A DNA stretch of 64,000 nucleotides from Glycomyces tenuis DSM 44171 (GTDB lineage Bacteria; Actinomycetota; Actinomycetes; Mycobacteriales; Micromonosporaceae), in assembly GCF_000427885.1 (NCBI RefSeq), contig NZ_ATYW01000004.1, positions 277,939 through 341,938 of the forward strand, given 5' to 3'. Within the stretch, counting starts at the first letter, position 1. Every line of letters begins with the position of its first letter. Below are positions 32,851 to 41,677 of the stretch, one piece after another. Under the pieces are notes generated by a model. That model ran no database searches. It saw only the letters and a list, made by a program, of their open reading frames with translations, and was not told the DNA's origin. Position numbers and translations under genes: made by a program.

Positions 32851-33684
32851 TCAGTCCGAGCGCTCGCGCAGCCACTCCATGGCGGCCTCGGCGTGGTCGA
32901 GGATCGACACGTGGCCGTCCTCGGGGGACAGGCGCAGCTCGGCGGTCGGGCAGCGCTCGGCCAGCCAGCGGCCGTGCGAGACGGGCACGACCAGGTCGCG
33001 CTCGCCGTGGAGCAGCAGCAGCGGCGAGGCGATGTCGGCCGGGTCGAAGCCCCACGAGCCGACGTAGGCGAGATCGTCGTCGATCAGCCCGTCCAGGCCC
33101 GAGAGCAGGCCGGATCCGGCGATCTCGCCCAGCCACGACCACTTGCCCTCGAGCGCGGCGTGGTCCCTGTCGCCGAACATCGCCGGGTCGTACTCGGCGC
33201 TCGAGGCGTGCTCCTCTTTGGCCTCCCGCCCCGAGAGCGCGGCCTTCAGGGACGCGACGCCGCCGGCGAACATCTCGGCGAACCAGTCCAGCCCGCTCGC
33301 GTTCCGCGGAGCGAGCCCGGCGATGTTGACGGTGGCGGTGACGCGCTCGCCGAGCAGCGCCGCGCCCGCGAGGACGTGCGAGCCGCCGCCGGAGTACCCC
33401 ATGGCCGCGAACCGCTCGAAGCCGAAGTGGTTGGCGAGGCGGGCCGTGTGGGCCGCCGCGGAGGCCACGTCGCGCCCAGGCTGCGAGGTGGAGCCGCCGT
33501 AACCGGGGCGGTCGTAGGAGACCCAGCGCAGCCCGAGCCGGTCGGCGGCCTCGAACAGCGGCTCGGGCGGCGCGCCGAGGTTCGGGGTGCCGTGGTGCCA
33601 CACCACGGGGAAGCCGTCGCCGCCGGCGTCGTAGACGTGCAGCCGCCCGCCGTCGGGCAGCGGCAGATCGGACTCGTTCACCAT
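32851..33684 (-). CDS. Alpha/beta hydrolase
   Basis: 277 residues, cytoplasmic (no signal). Oxyanion motif HHGTPN near the N-terminus; nucleophile elbow MGYSGGGSHVL; Asp in LLHGERDLVVPV; His in SPEDGHVSIL: a full catalytic triad. Resembles uncharacterised haloalkane dehalogenase/peroxidase-like hydrolases. Upstream of, and in line with, the SDR gene but with a 75-base gap. Role unknown. Confidence 0.86.
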   Translation of the reverse strand: MVNESDLPLPDGGRLHVYDAGGDGFPVVWHHGTPNLGAPPEPLFEAADRLGLRWVSYDRPGYGGSTSQPGRDVASAAAHTARLANHFGFERFAAMGYSGGGSHVLAGAALLGERVTATVNIAGLAPRNASGLDWFAEMFAGGVASLKAALSGREAKEEHASSAEYDPAMFGDRDHAALEGKWSWLGEIAGSGLLSGLDGLIDDDLAYVGSWGFDPADIASPLLLLHGERDLVVPVSHGRWLAERCPTAELRLSPEDGHVSILDHAEAAMEWLRERSD

Positions 33685-33933
33685 GACCAGAGACTATCCG
33701 CGGGGCCCGCGCCGCCCGCGAGTCGACCGGGCGCGTCGGCGAACGACGTTCCTTCTACGGCTGCTGCAGTCCGCGCAGGTGCTCGGCGGTCGCGGTGGCG
33801 ATCGTCGCGTCCACGCCCAGATCGCGGAGGTAGGCCGCGGCCTCGTCCATCTCGGAGGCGCGCCGCCGAGCGTGGACGACGCTGCCGCGAAGGCCAATAC
33901 ACTGGAGCGGTCGGACCGAACCTCGGAGGCGGC

Positions 33934-34689
33934 ATGGAAAAGGTCGACTACGACGCACGACTGCACACCGTCTACACCGCCGGCCGGCGGATGTCACCCG
34001 ATGCGCTGCAACGCTGGATGGAGTCCTTCGCCCGCCACCTGCCGGAGCGGCGGCCGCTGACCTGGCTCGACCTCGGCTCTGGCACCGGGCGCATGGCCCC
34101 CGCGTTGGCGAGCGCATTCGGCGGCCCCGTCCACGGGATCGAGCCCTCGGACAAGATGCGCGCTCAAGCCCTCGCCCACGCCGTCCATCCCGCCGTCGAC
34201 TACGCGGCCGGCTCCGCCGAGCGCATCCCCTTGCCGGACGCCTCATGCGACGCCGCCCTGCTGTTCTTCGTCTGGCACCACGTGAGCGATCGCGAGAGCG
34301 CCGCTCGGGAGCTGCACCGGGTCGTCAAGCCGGGCGGCAGGCTCTTCGTGCAGACGAACTTCGCCGACAGGATGCCCGACGTCTGGTGGTTTCGCGTCGT
34401 ACCCGAATGGAGGGAGGCCGACCTGGCGCAGTTCCGGTCCCGCGAAGCGGTGACGAGCGACTTCACCGGCGCGGGGTGGACGCTCCTCTCCCGTGACGAG
34501 GTCACCTGGCCGCGCTCGGCGAGCCTGAGCGAGGACTTCGAGAGGCTGAAGCTGCGCGCCGTCTCGGTCTTCGAGCACTTGAGCGCCGAGGCCGCCGAAG
34601 CGGGCTTCGCCAGGATCGAGGCGGCACTGCCCACACTCGACGACGGCCCCCAATACGAGACGAACGAGCTGCTCGTCTTCCAGCGCTAG
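33934..34689 (+). CDS. SAM-dependent methyltransferase
   Basis: 251 residues. Motif I LTWLDLGSGTGRMAPAL, GIEPSDKM, GSAERIPLPDASCDAALLFFVWHHV and ELHRVVKPGGRLFVQTNF form a class I methyltransferase (type 11) core. GGAGGCGGC precedes ATG 33934. A single gene with no clear partner; the substrate is unknown. Confidence 0.9.
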   Translation: MEKVDYDARLHTVYTAGRRMSPDALQRWMESFARHLPERRPLTWLDLGSGTGRMAPALASAFGGPVHGIEPSDKMRAQALAHAVHPAVDYAAGSAERIPLPDASCDAALLFFVWHHVSDRESAARELHRVVKPGGRLFVQTNFADRMPDVWWFRVVPEWREADLAQFRSREAVTSDFTGAGWTLLSRDEVTWPRSASLSEDFERLKLRAVSVFEHLSAEAAEAGFARIEAALPTLDDGPQYETNELLVFQR

Positions 34690-35160
34690 CGGCCCGAGCG
34701 TCCGATCCTTGCCGCTCAGTCCGCGCGGCGCAGCTCGCGGACTTCGGGGCGCGGCCGGAAACCGTCCACCGCGCCGGCGGGCCGCAATCGGTTTGCAGCC
34801 GACCCCTTGCCCCGCACCGCTTCCGGAGCTGTCGAATGCGGAACGGGTTTACACGCTCCTTGTAATATGTTACACATTACCGAGGCTCGTGAAGGACGCG
34901 AGCTCCGCAGAGAACCTCCCGACAACCCCCTTCCAAGAGTCGCGGTTCGCCTCCGATCCGACGGCGCATCGCCCAGAACAGTGGAATATCACGCATCACA
35001 TATGACCCCCAGGTGAAAGGCCACCGCCTATGAACCGTCGCAGGACCCCCTTGCGCGCCAATGCCGCGGCACTCCGCACACCCGGCCCGGACCCGGCGGC
35101 GCCGAGCGTCCGACCGCGGCGCGGAACCGTTCGACCCCCATCGTGGACGGAGCGATCGAA
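34690..35160. other. Intergenic region before the metallopeptidase
   Basis: About 470 bases with no supported gene; the reading frames in it lack ribosome sites and protein-like composition. It holds an AT-rich near-palindrome at 34862-34880 (GTAATATGTTACACATTAC, arms GTAATnTGT/ACAnATTAC), probably an operator or promoter element for the secreted metallopeptidase downstream. Confidence 0.5.
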
Positions 35161-37197
35161 GTGAAGACCCTCAACGCAAGAACAGGCGGCGTGGCCGTCG
35201 CCTCCGCGGTGCTCGCCTCACTGCTCATGAGCGCCGCTCCAGCCCTCGCCGGACCCGAGGCCCCGACCGTGATCGCGGTCGACGAGCACGGGATCGCCGC
35301 CACCGACCCCTCGTTCGACGGACCGCGGGTCACCGAGGTCCGCGTTGTCAACGAAGGCGAGTTCCTGGAGATCTACTGGGACCGCTACGTGGACGAGGAG
35401 GCCGCCGTCAGCCCGGACAACATCACGCTGACCAACGGCGACACGGACATCGCCCTCGAAGCGAAGCCGCCCACCGGCCCCACCGACACCATCTTCTTCG
35501 ACAAGGACAACCGGCAGATCGCGGCCACCGAGGCCGACAGCATGGCCCGCCTGCCCGAAGACCTGCACCTGTCCAGCATCGCCTACTCGGGCACCATCGA
35601 CCCCGCCCTGCCCCTGACGCTGACCGTCACCGGCTCGAACATCGAGGACGCCGACGGCCGAGCGGCCCAGGACGCCACCTACACCGACGTGCCGATGCTC
35701 GACTACTACACCCAGTCGGTCACGACCGAGACCGGCATCGAGGTGAAGGCGGGCCCGCGCGTCGAACCGTCCACGCTCGACCTCGCCGCGGCGCAGGTCG
35801 ACGTCGAGCTCGCCAAGGGCGACAACGGCATCGCCGAGACGATGGCCGACTACGGCTGCTCGCTCGCGGTGTACGCCTCGCGCGAGAACGCCTACCTCGT
35901 CCCCGAGCACCGAGGCGGATACGACCCCGAGATGTACGACGTCGAAGGCTACGGCGGCAGCACCTGGAACGACTGCGTCTCCTCGATCTCCGAGCGGAAC
36001 GTCCTGCGCACCCGCGGGAACGCCGACGAGTTCCTCAACACCGCATACCCGAACGAGAACATCCTGATCCACGAGTTCGGGCACGCCGTCCGCCTCGTCG
36101 GCATCGAGACCCAGGACGACAAGTCGCTGTCCGACGAGCTCTACGCCGTCTACGAGAACGCCTACAACACCGGCCTGTGGCCGAACACCTACGCGATCTC
36201 CAACATCGACGAGTACTTCGCCACGCTCTCGACGGTCTGGTTCGACGTCATGGCGGAGAAGCCGGACTGGTCCGACGGCGTGCGCAGTCCCATCAACACC
36301 AGGGCGGAGCTGAAGGAGTACGACCCGATGGCGTACGAGTTCTTCGCGAAGGTCTACCCGGCGGACCTGACCCTGCCGGCCCCGTGGGACGAGACCAGCC
36401 CGGACGAGCACCACGGCGACTACACCGAGGAACCGCGGCTCCCCGAGCGGGAGGCCGCCGAGGACGTCGACTACGGCAGCGACGTCTTCCGGATCATCAC
36501 CGACAGCCTCGGCACCGAATACCAGATCGACCGGTACGCGGGCGACGCCGAGCACCCCGAACGCGACATGGTCGTCTGGGCCAAGTGGGGTGGCGGCGTC
36601 TGGAGCCTGGCCCACGAGGACGGGCGGTACACGATCAGCGCCTCGGACGGCAGCGGCGTCCTCTCGGCCGTGTCCGACACGGAGGTCGCGTACCTCGGCA
36701 TCGAGCCGGACGCGGACGACCCCGGACAGCAGTGGACCTTCGTCCCCGCCCCCGAGACGGAGACGAAGCGCTACGACGGGACGCTCGTCAACGCCGCGAA
36801 CGGACGCGCGCTCGCCCTCGACGGCCGGGCGGAGTCGGGCACGTCGTTGACGCTGACCGAGCCCGAACACGGCACGAGGTGGCTGCTCGAGGACACCACC
36901 CGGACCGAGGTCCAGGGGACGGACGCATACCTCCTCCCCGGTGCGTCCGAAGAGGACGCCACCGCTCCCGAGCTGTCCCACACCTGGCAGTCGCCGTCCA
37001 GGAAACTGCTGGCCTTCGAGGCCGTCGACGAGGGATCCGGTGTCGCCTCGATCGAGTACCGCGTCAACGGCGGCGAGTGGACCGCGTACACGGGCGAGAT
37101 CCGCATCGGCCCGCACGACGTCGTCGAGGCCCGCGCGAGCGACCGGGCGGGCAACACCTCCGCCGTGCTCACCGTGACGCGGAAGGGGAACCCGTGA
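35161..37197 (+). CDS. Secreted zinc metallopeptidase-like protein
   Basis: 678 residues. Signal peptide 1-30 (cut after APALA). A Big_5/SwmB-like domain follows (VTEVRVVNEGEFLEIYWDRYVDEE...LTLTVTGSNIEDADG, about 57-175). The middle holds HEFGH (304-308) in ENILIHEFGHAV and a second Glu at E351 in IDEYFATLSTVWFD, the arrangement of gluzincin-type zinc peptidases. Cys233 and Cys272 may pair. The C-terminus has a ricin-like stretch (DGTLVNAANGRALALDG) and a bacterial Ig-like end (FEAVDEGSGVASIEYRVNGGEW). GTG 35161 after GGAGCGATCGAA is taken as start. I do not recognise a named family; extracellular proteolysis is inferred from the zinc motif. Confidence 0.75.
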   Translation: MKTLNARTGGVAVASAVLASLLMSAAPALAGPEAPTVIAVDEHGIAATDPSFDGPRVTEVRVVNEGEFLEIYWDRYVDEEAAVSPDNITLTNGDTDIALEAKPPTGPTDTIFFDKDNRQIAATEADSMARLPEDLHLSSIAYSGTIDPALPLTLTVTGSNIEDADGRAAQDATYTDVPMLDYYTQSVTTETGIEVKAGPRVEPSTLDLAAAQVDVELAKGDNGIAETMADYGCSLAVYASRENAYLVPEHRGGYDPEMYDVEGYGGSTWNDCVSSISERNVLRTRGNADEFLNTAYPNENILIHEFGHAVRLVGIETQDDKSLSDELYAVYENAYNTGLWPNTYAISNIDEYFATLSTVWFDVMAEKPDWSDGVRSPINTRAELKEYDPMAYEFFAKVYPADLTLPAPWDETSPDEHHGDYTEEPRLPEREAAEDVDYGSDVFRIITDSLGTEYQIDRYAGDAEHPERDMVVWAKWGGGVWSLAHEDGRYTISASDGSGVLSAVSDTEVAYLGIEPDADDPGQQWTFVPAPETETKRYDGTLVNAANGRALALDGRAESGTSLTLTEPEHGTRWLLEDTTRTEVQGTDAYLLPGASEEDATAPELSHTWQSPSRKLLAFEAVDEGSGVASIEYRVNGGEWTAYTGEIRIGPHDVVEARASDRAGNTSAVLTVTRKGNP

Positions 37198-37249
37198 TCA
37201 CCGCGCCGCGCCCTGAGCGGTCCTGACCGCCGAGGCGGATGAAGGCGCT

Positions 37250-37288
37250 TCCGCTGCCGGCCTGGGCGTCGTCCAGGCCGGCAGCGGA
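37250..37288 (+). terminator. Hairpin terminator between convergent genes
   Basis: 16-bp stem TCCGCTGCCGGCCTGG with its complement and a 7-base loop, between the metallopeptidase and the convergent RidA gene. Confidence 0.75.
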
Positions 37289-37303
37289 GGTGCCGCGCTC
37301 GCG

Positions 37304-37699
37304 TCAGGCGACGGCGGTCCCCTCGAGCTCGACCATCTGGCCGGGGATCGCCAGCCGCGTCACGCCGAGCATCGTGGTGCTCGGTGCCGCCTGGGCGGCG
37401 CCCAACCGCGAGGCCAGCACGCCGTAGTGCTGGAACAGCAGATCGACGTCGGTGGTGTAGACGTTGATCCGGACGAGGTTCGCGAGGGACATGCCGGCCT
37501 CGCCGAGCACGGCCTCCACGTTGTCGAGGCTCAGCGCCAGCTGCGCCGCCATGTCGCCCTCGTGCCTGGGCTTGCCCTCGCCGTCCATCGCGGTCTGGCC
37601 GGAGCAGTACAGGGTCCGGGTGTGCCCCGAGACCAGCTCGCCTTGGTTGAATCCCATCTCCACCGACCAGTTCACCGGGTTGACGGCCGTTCGTTCCAT
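37304..37699 (-). CDS. RidA/YjgF-family protein
   Basis: 131 residues. SGHTRTLYCSGQTAMDGEGKPRHEGDMAAQLALSLDNVEAVL and NLVRINVYTTDVD are the typical RidA pattern (trimeric enamine/imine deaminase). The usual catalytic Arg region is RINVYTTD. Divergent from a WYL-type regulator with a 136-base intergenic region, a common pair in actinomycetes, so the regulator probably controls it. Confidence 0.88.
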   Translation of the reverse strand: MERTAVNPVNWSVEMGFNQGELVSGHTRTLYCSGQTAMDGEGKPRHEGDMAAQLALSLDNVEAVLGEAGMSLANLVRINVYTTDVDLLFQHYGVLASRLGAAQAAPSTTMLGVTRLAIPGQMVELEGTAVA

Positions 37700-37835
37700 T
37701 GCCACGTGGCTCCATTCGTTTCGTTGCGGGTGCGAACGCCCGGCGGCTCGGCGGCCGCCGTCCTTGACGTCGTGTCGAAGAGCCTCGCAGCAAATCACGA
37801 CATCCTCCGTCATGTATTCCGGTTACAGTTCTCGC

Positions 37836-38807
37836 ATGCGCGCCGATCGTCTCGTCTCCCTGGTGCTGCTGTTGCGCCAGCGCGGTCGGCTGACCGCGGA
37901 GACGCTGGCCGGCGAGCTGGAGGTGTCCACTCGCACCGTGCTGCGCGACATCGAGGCGCTGTCCGCGGCGGGCGTCCCGGTCTACGCCGAGCGCGGCCGT
38001 CACGGCGGCTTCGCCCTGCTGCCCGGTTTCCGGACCGAACTGACCGGGCTGAACCACGATGAGGCCCTCGCCCTGCTGACCGCCGGGTCCGGGCGCGGTG
38101 AGCAGGTGTTCGGCCTCGGCTCGGCGCTCGCCTCGGCCATGCGCAAGGTGGTCGACGCGCTGCCCGAGAGCCATCGCGCCACCGCGAGCGACGCGGCCCG
38201 GCGGTTCCTCGTCGAACCGGAGACCGACCTGCTCTCACGCCGACCGGACACCGAGGAGGTGCCCCGCGCCGTGATGATCGAGATCAGGCGCGCGGTGCTC
38301 GCCGGACACCAGCTGCGCATCCACTACACGGCCGCCGATCAGACGCCGCGGTGGCGCACGGTGGACCCGATCGGGCTGGTCACCGTCCGCGACCGGACCT
38401 ACCTGCTGGCCACGAGGTCAGGCGCGGACCGCACCTACCGGCTGTCGCGGGTGTCGGCCGCCGAGGAGCTCCCCGAACCGGCGCAGCGGCCGAACCGGGT
38501 CGACCTCGACCGGATCTGGCGGGAACGCTGCGAGCGGTTCCTGTCCGACGGCCATATCACCGTGTCGGTGCGCGTGGACCCGGCGCGGCGGGAAGACCTG
38601 CTGGACACCGCACTGGCCGTCCGCGCGGAGGAATCCGACGTCGACGGTCGGCTGCGGCTGGAGGTGGCCTTCCAAGACGCGCGGCACGCCGAATGGGCGC
38701 TGTGGCAGCTCGGCACGGACGCCGAAGCCCTCGCCCCGCAGTCGTTGCGCGCCGCTCTGCGCGACCGCGCCGCCGCGATGGCCGCCCGCTACAGCGCCGA
38801 AACCTGA
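37836..38807 (+). CDS. WYL-domain transcriptional regulator (YafY/DeoR-like)
   Basis: 323 residues. N-terminal HTH_11: MRADRLVSLVLLLRQRGRLTAETLAGELEVSTRTVLRDIEAL; WYL domain: LRIHYTAADQTPRWRTVDPIGLVTVRDRTYLLATRSGADRTYRLSRV; and a C-terminal WCX region (ITVSVRVDPARREDL). Such proteins sense a ligand through the WYL domain. Start ATG 37836 has no clear ribosome site. The RidA gene on the other strand is its likely target. Confidence 0.9.
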   Translation: MRADRLVSLVLLLRQRGRLTAETLAGELEVSTRTVLRDIEALSAAGVPVYAERGRHGGFALLPGFRTELTGLNHDEALALLTAGSGRGEQVFGLGSALASAMRKVVDALPESHRATASDAARRFLVEPETDLLSRRPDTEEVPRAVMIEIRRAVLAGHQLRIHYTAADQTPRWRTVDPIGLVTVRDRTYLLATRSGADRTYRLSRVSAAEELPEPAQRPNRVDLDRIWRERCERFLSDGHITVSVRVDPARREDLLDTALAVRAEESDVDGRLRLEVAFQDARHAEWALWQLGTDAEALAPQSLRAALRDRAAAMAARYSAET

Positions 38808-39305
38808 GCGTCGACAGGTGCAACCGCCGCATGAGGCGCCTCCAGCAGCAGCTCGGAGCGCATGTCCGCCGCACCGTCCCAACGGGCGCCCGGATGACCG
38901 AGGTAGGTGCCGAGTTCCCCGGACGCGGCGAACGGGTCGGAATCGGCCGCTGCGAAGGCGGCGATCAGATACGCGCATGCGGCGGCCTCCTGGCGGGCCC
39001 GCTCCACGGTCCACCCGTCGACGATCTTGTGAACGGCGCCCAAGCCCTCGGACGTCTCCCGGTCTTGCAGTCCCCGTCCTGATGCGCCGATGCGGCCTCG
39101 GCACCGATGCGGCGCGCGTCCCATCCGACCGTGAGCACCACGGCGAGCACGAGGCCGCGGCCAGGCCGCGCCGGCCCAGGATCAGATAGCCCAGGCCCGT
39201 GAGAGCGGCGTTGCCGACAGCGGCGGCCGTCGGAGCCTTCTTGGCCCACTGTGGAATCAGCCGGCCGGGTCGGCGCAGCAACGGGAGGTTCGCAGGTGAA
39301 GCCAC
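38789..39305 (-). pseudogene. Decayed paralogue of the membrane protein at 39549
   Basis: Read on the minus strand, a good start (AAGGAACACCCTC GTG, 39305) leads into APTAAAVGNAALTGLGYLILGRRGLAAA, which matches DPVAAVAGNATMLGIGYMFMRRPILAAL in the neighbour. The frame then shifts to GLVLAVVLTVGWDARR...ASAHQDGDCK and again to LGAVHKIVDG...LGTYLGHPGARWDGAADMRSELLLEA, matching EEYMAHPGALWDGAGPQRAEFLFDAA. At least two frameshifts and loss of the C-terminal half. The end overlaps the WYL gene. Confidence 0.75.
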
Positions 39306-39548
39306 GAGGGTGTTCCTTTTCGACCGGAGATCGCAATCGGGCACCGATCGACTCCATGGTGACCCGTCCCGTCAACCCCACTGCCGCAGGCGATCGCATT
39401 CGACGCCGTGCGCGCCCGGCGACCGCCGCCCCGACGGCGGTCCGGTTCGGAGCGCGCACGCGAGCGCCCATCCGGGAACGGGCACCATCCGGTCGCGCGG
39501 ATCAGCCGCGATGGTCGGCGCGCACGGTTTCGAGCGCCCCCGTCGGGC

Positions 39549-41057
39549 TCAGTCCATCAGCTCGGAGAACATCCCGCGGAAGTCCTCGTCGGTGTACTCG
39601 GAGGCCATCATCATCGTGCCGTCGGTGGACGCGGAGAGGTAGATGGTGTCGTAGGTGCCGTCGAGGCGATTCGGGCACGGGTCGCCGATCTCGCGGGTGT
39701 AGTCCGCGACGAGCCCCCCGGTCCTGAATTCGTAGGCCTTGATGTCGAACTTGTGGGCGTAGAAGACGGCCCAGAAGGTCTGGGAGGGCGATGCGTAGCG
39801 GCAGGACTCCTGGAACTCGCCGAGCTCGGCCTCCACGCACACCACCAGCGCCGTCTCGTCCGCGGTCTCCGCCAGCCAGGAGTCCGGGAAATCGCGTCCC
39901 TCGGCGGTCCAGCCGAACATCCGCATCGGGTGGGGCCCTTCGCCTCCGTACTCGGGGGCGCCCTGGTAGGCGACCGGGTCCCCGCAGTACGCGCCGGAGT
40001 CCAGGACGCCGTCGGCGGCTTCGCCGGCCAGTTCGTGCTCGGGGTACTCGGCGAGGAACTCGCGGTAGAGGACCCCGGCCCCCGCGTCGTCGCCGGAGGC
40101 GGTGCGGTCCTGCGCGCAGCCGAGCATCCGGACGGGCACCTGGCCCGAGGCGGCCGCGACCGGCTCGGTGAGCTCCGGTTCGTCCCAGGTCTGGTCGGAC
40201 AGCCAGTCGTCGACCTTGTGGCCCTCGCAGGGCGGGGCCTCGGCGAGGCCCGCCATGAACCTCTCGACGGTCGACCTCACCGTCTCGGACCGGCCGGGGA
40301 GCCGCTCGAGCGTCGTCGACAGCTGCGCGAAGGCCTCCTCGACAGTGGACAGATTGGGCTCCTCGGCGGCCATCGCGGCGTCGAACAGGAACTCGGCCCG
40401 CTGGGGGCCCGCGCCGTCCCAGAGGGCGCCCGGGTGGGCCATGTACTCCTCGATGGTGTCGGCGCCGTCGGCGGGCGCTTCGTCGAGGGCGGTGAGGAGG
40501 AGCTCGCAGGCTTCGGTCTCCTCCTCACCGCGCAGGGTGATCGGCCCGAAGGCGACGCGGTGGACCGCGTCGAGGCTTTCAAGGGCGGTCGTGGCGCGGT
40601 CGCAGTCGCCTTCGGCGTGGGCGGTCGCGGCGTCGTGGGCGATCCACCACGCGTCGAAGCGGAACCAGGCCACGGTGAGCAGCACGAGGGAGGCGGCGGT
40701 GACCGCGAAGAACCGGGGGCGCCTGGCCGGGTCCGGTTCGACGAGGTCGACGAGGCGCTCAACGCGCGTGCGGCGGGTGAGCCACCAGGCATGGAGGACC
40801 ATGGCCAGTCCCCAGGCCGGCAGCAGGGTCCTCCAGAGTGGATTCTCTGTCTGGACGGCGGCGGACCACAGCAGGAACCCGGTCCCGACCAGGGCGAGGG
40901 CGGCGAGGATCGGGCGGCGCATGAACATGTAGCCGATGCCGAGCATGGTGGCGTTGCCGGCGACGGCGGCGACCGGGTCGGTCGCGCGGCGGGGCGGCGC
41001 CGGAACCGACGGCAGGGGTTCGGCCTGCGGCTCGGGTGGGACATGGTCGGGGTACAT
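39549..41057 (-). CDS. Membrane protein of unknown function
   Basis: 502 residues. Three to four hydrophobic segments in the first 150 residues (AGNATMLGIGYMFMRRPILAALALVGTGFLLW, LLPAWGLAMVLHAWWL, FFAVTAASLVLLTVAWFRF), then a soluble region of about 350 residues with several Cys that is probably outside the membrane (EGDCDRATTALESLDAV, PPCEGHKVDDWL, MLGCAQDR, YCGDPVAYQG). The repeated D-C-x-x-A pattern and helical stretches suggest TPR-like organisation. AGGAGTGCCACC precedes ATG 41057. I do not recognise the family. A decayed copy is next to it. Confidence 0.75.
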   Translation of the reverse strand: MYPDHVPPEPQAEPLPSVPAPPRRATDPVAAVAGNATMLGIGYMFMRRPILAALALVGTGFLLWSAAVQTENPLWRTLLPAWGLAMVLHAWWLTRRTRVERLVDLVEPDPARRPRFFAVTAASLVLLTVAWFRFDAWWIAHDAATAHAEGDCDRATTALESLDAVHRVAFGPITLRGEEETEACELLLTALDEAPADGADTIEEYMAHPGALWDGAGPQRAEFLFDAAMAAEEPNLSTVEEAFAQLSTTLERLPGRSETVRSTVERFMAGLAEAPPCEGHKVDDWLSDQTWDEPELTEPVAAASGQVPVRMLGCAQDRTASGDDAGAGVLYREFLAEYPEHELAGEAADGVLDSGAYCGDPVAYQGAPEYGGEGPHPMRMFGWTAEGRDFPDSWLAETADETALVVCVEAELGEFQESCRYASPSQTFWAVFYAHKFDIKAYEFRTGGLVADYTREIGDPCPNRLDGTYDTIYLSASTDGTMMMASEYTDEDFRGMFSELMD

Positions 41058-41305
41058 GGTGGCACTCCTCGGGCCGTCGGGACCCACCCAGTGGAGCACG
41101 AACCGCCCGGGACCGGTCCCGCCGCAGACGAGCGGATCGGCTTTGAACGCCGAAGGAAACTCGGAGGCCCCGAGAGGGTCGTTGCCGATTCGATGCCCAC
41201 TCCATCCCAGGTCAGCGCCTTGGCGAGTGCGACAGGCGCAGCTCGGCGCGGGAGACGCCTCGGTTCCCGCTTGTCAACTGATTAGATATAAGTCAAACTA
41301 GACGC

Positions 41306-41677
41306 ATGTCGAAGCAACGTCTGGAACTCCTGTCCCCGGCTGATCTCGAGGACTGTCGCATCCCCCTGGTCGCCGAACCGCTCAGCGCCGATCAGGCCGA
41401 ACGGCTCGCGCCCTCCTTCAAGGCGCTCGGCGACCCGGTGCGGCTGCGGCTGCTCTCGCTCATCGCCTCCCATGAAGGCGGCGAGGCATGCGTCTGCGAC
41501 CTCATCGAGTCGTTCGACCTGACCGCCCCGACGATCTCCCACCACCTCAAGGTCCTCAAGGAGATCGGCCTGGTCACCGCCGAGCGCCGCGGAACGTGGG
41601 TGTACTACCGGGCCCGCCGGGAGGCGTTCGACCTGCTCTCGACCGTCCTCGCGGTCCCTGGGGGAGTCGCCGCATGA
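41306..41677 (+). CDS. arsR: ArsR-family arsenic-responsive repressor
   Basis: 123 residues. Winged helix FKALGDPVRLRLLSLIASHEGGEACVCDLIESFDLTAPTISHHLKVLKEIGLVTAERRG. The ACVCDL Cys pair plus a Cys near the N-terminus (LEDCRIP) fits the three-Cys As(III) site of Corynebacterium-type ArsR. An AT-rich segment with ATATAAGTCAA lies 10 bases before ATG 41306, so the transcript is probably leaderless with the operator over the promoter. The stop overlaps the acr3 start. Confidence 0.93.
   Translation: MSKQRLELLSPADLEDCRIPLVAEPLSADQAERLAPSFKALGDPVRLRLLSLIASHEGGEACVCDLIESFDLTAPTISHHLKVLKEIGLVTAERRGTWVYYRARREAFDLLSTVLAVPGGVAA

Noticed and set aside
33755-33850. Short minus-strand peptide MDEAAAYLRDLGVDATIATATAEHLRGLQQP
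   Set aside because: Reads like a protein C-terminus but has no ribosome site and no upstream body; too short to call a gene. Possibly a remnant.
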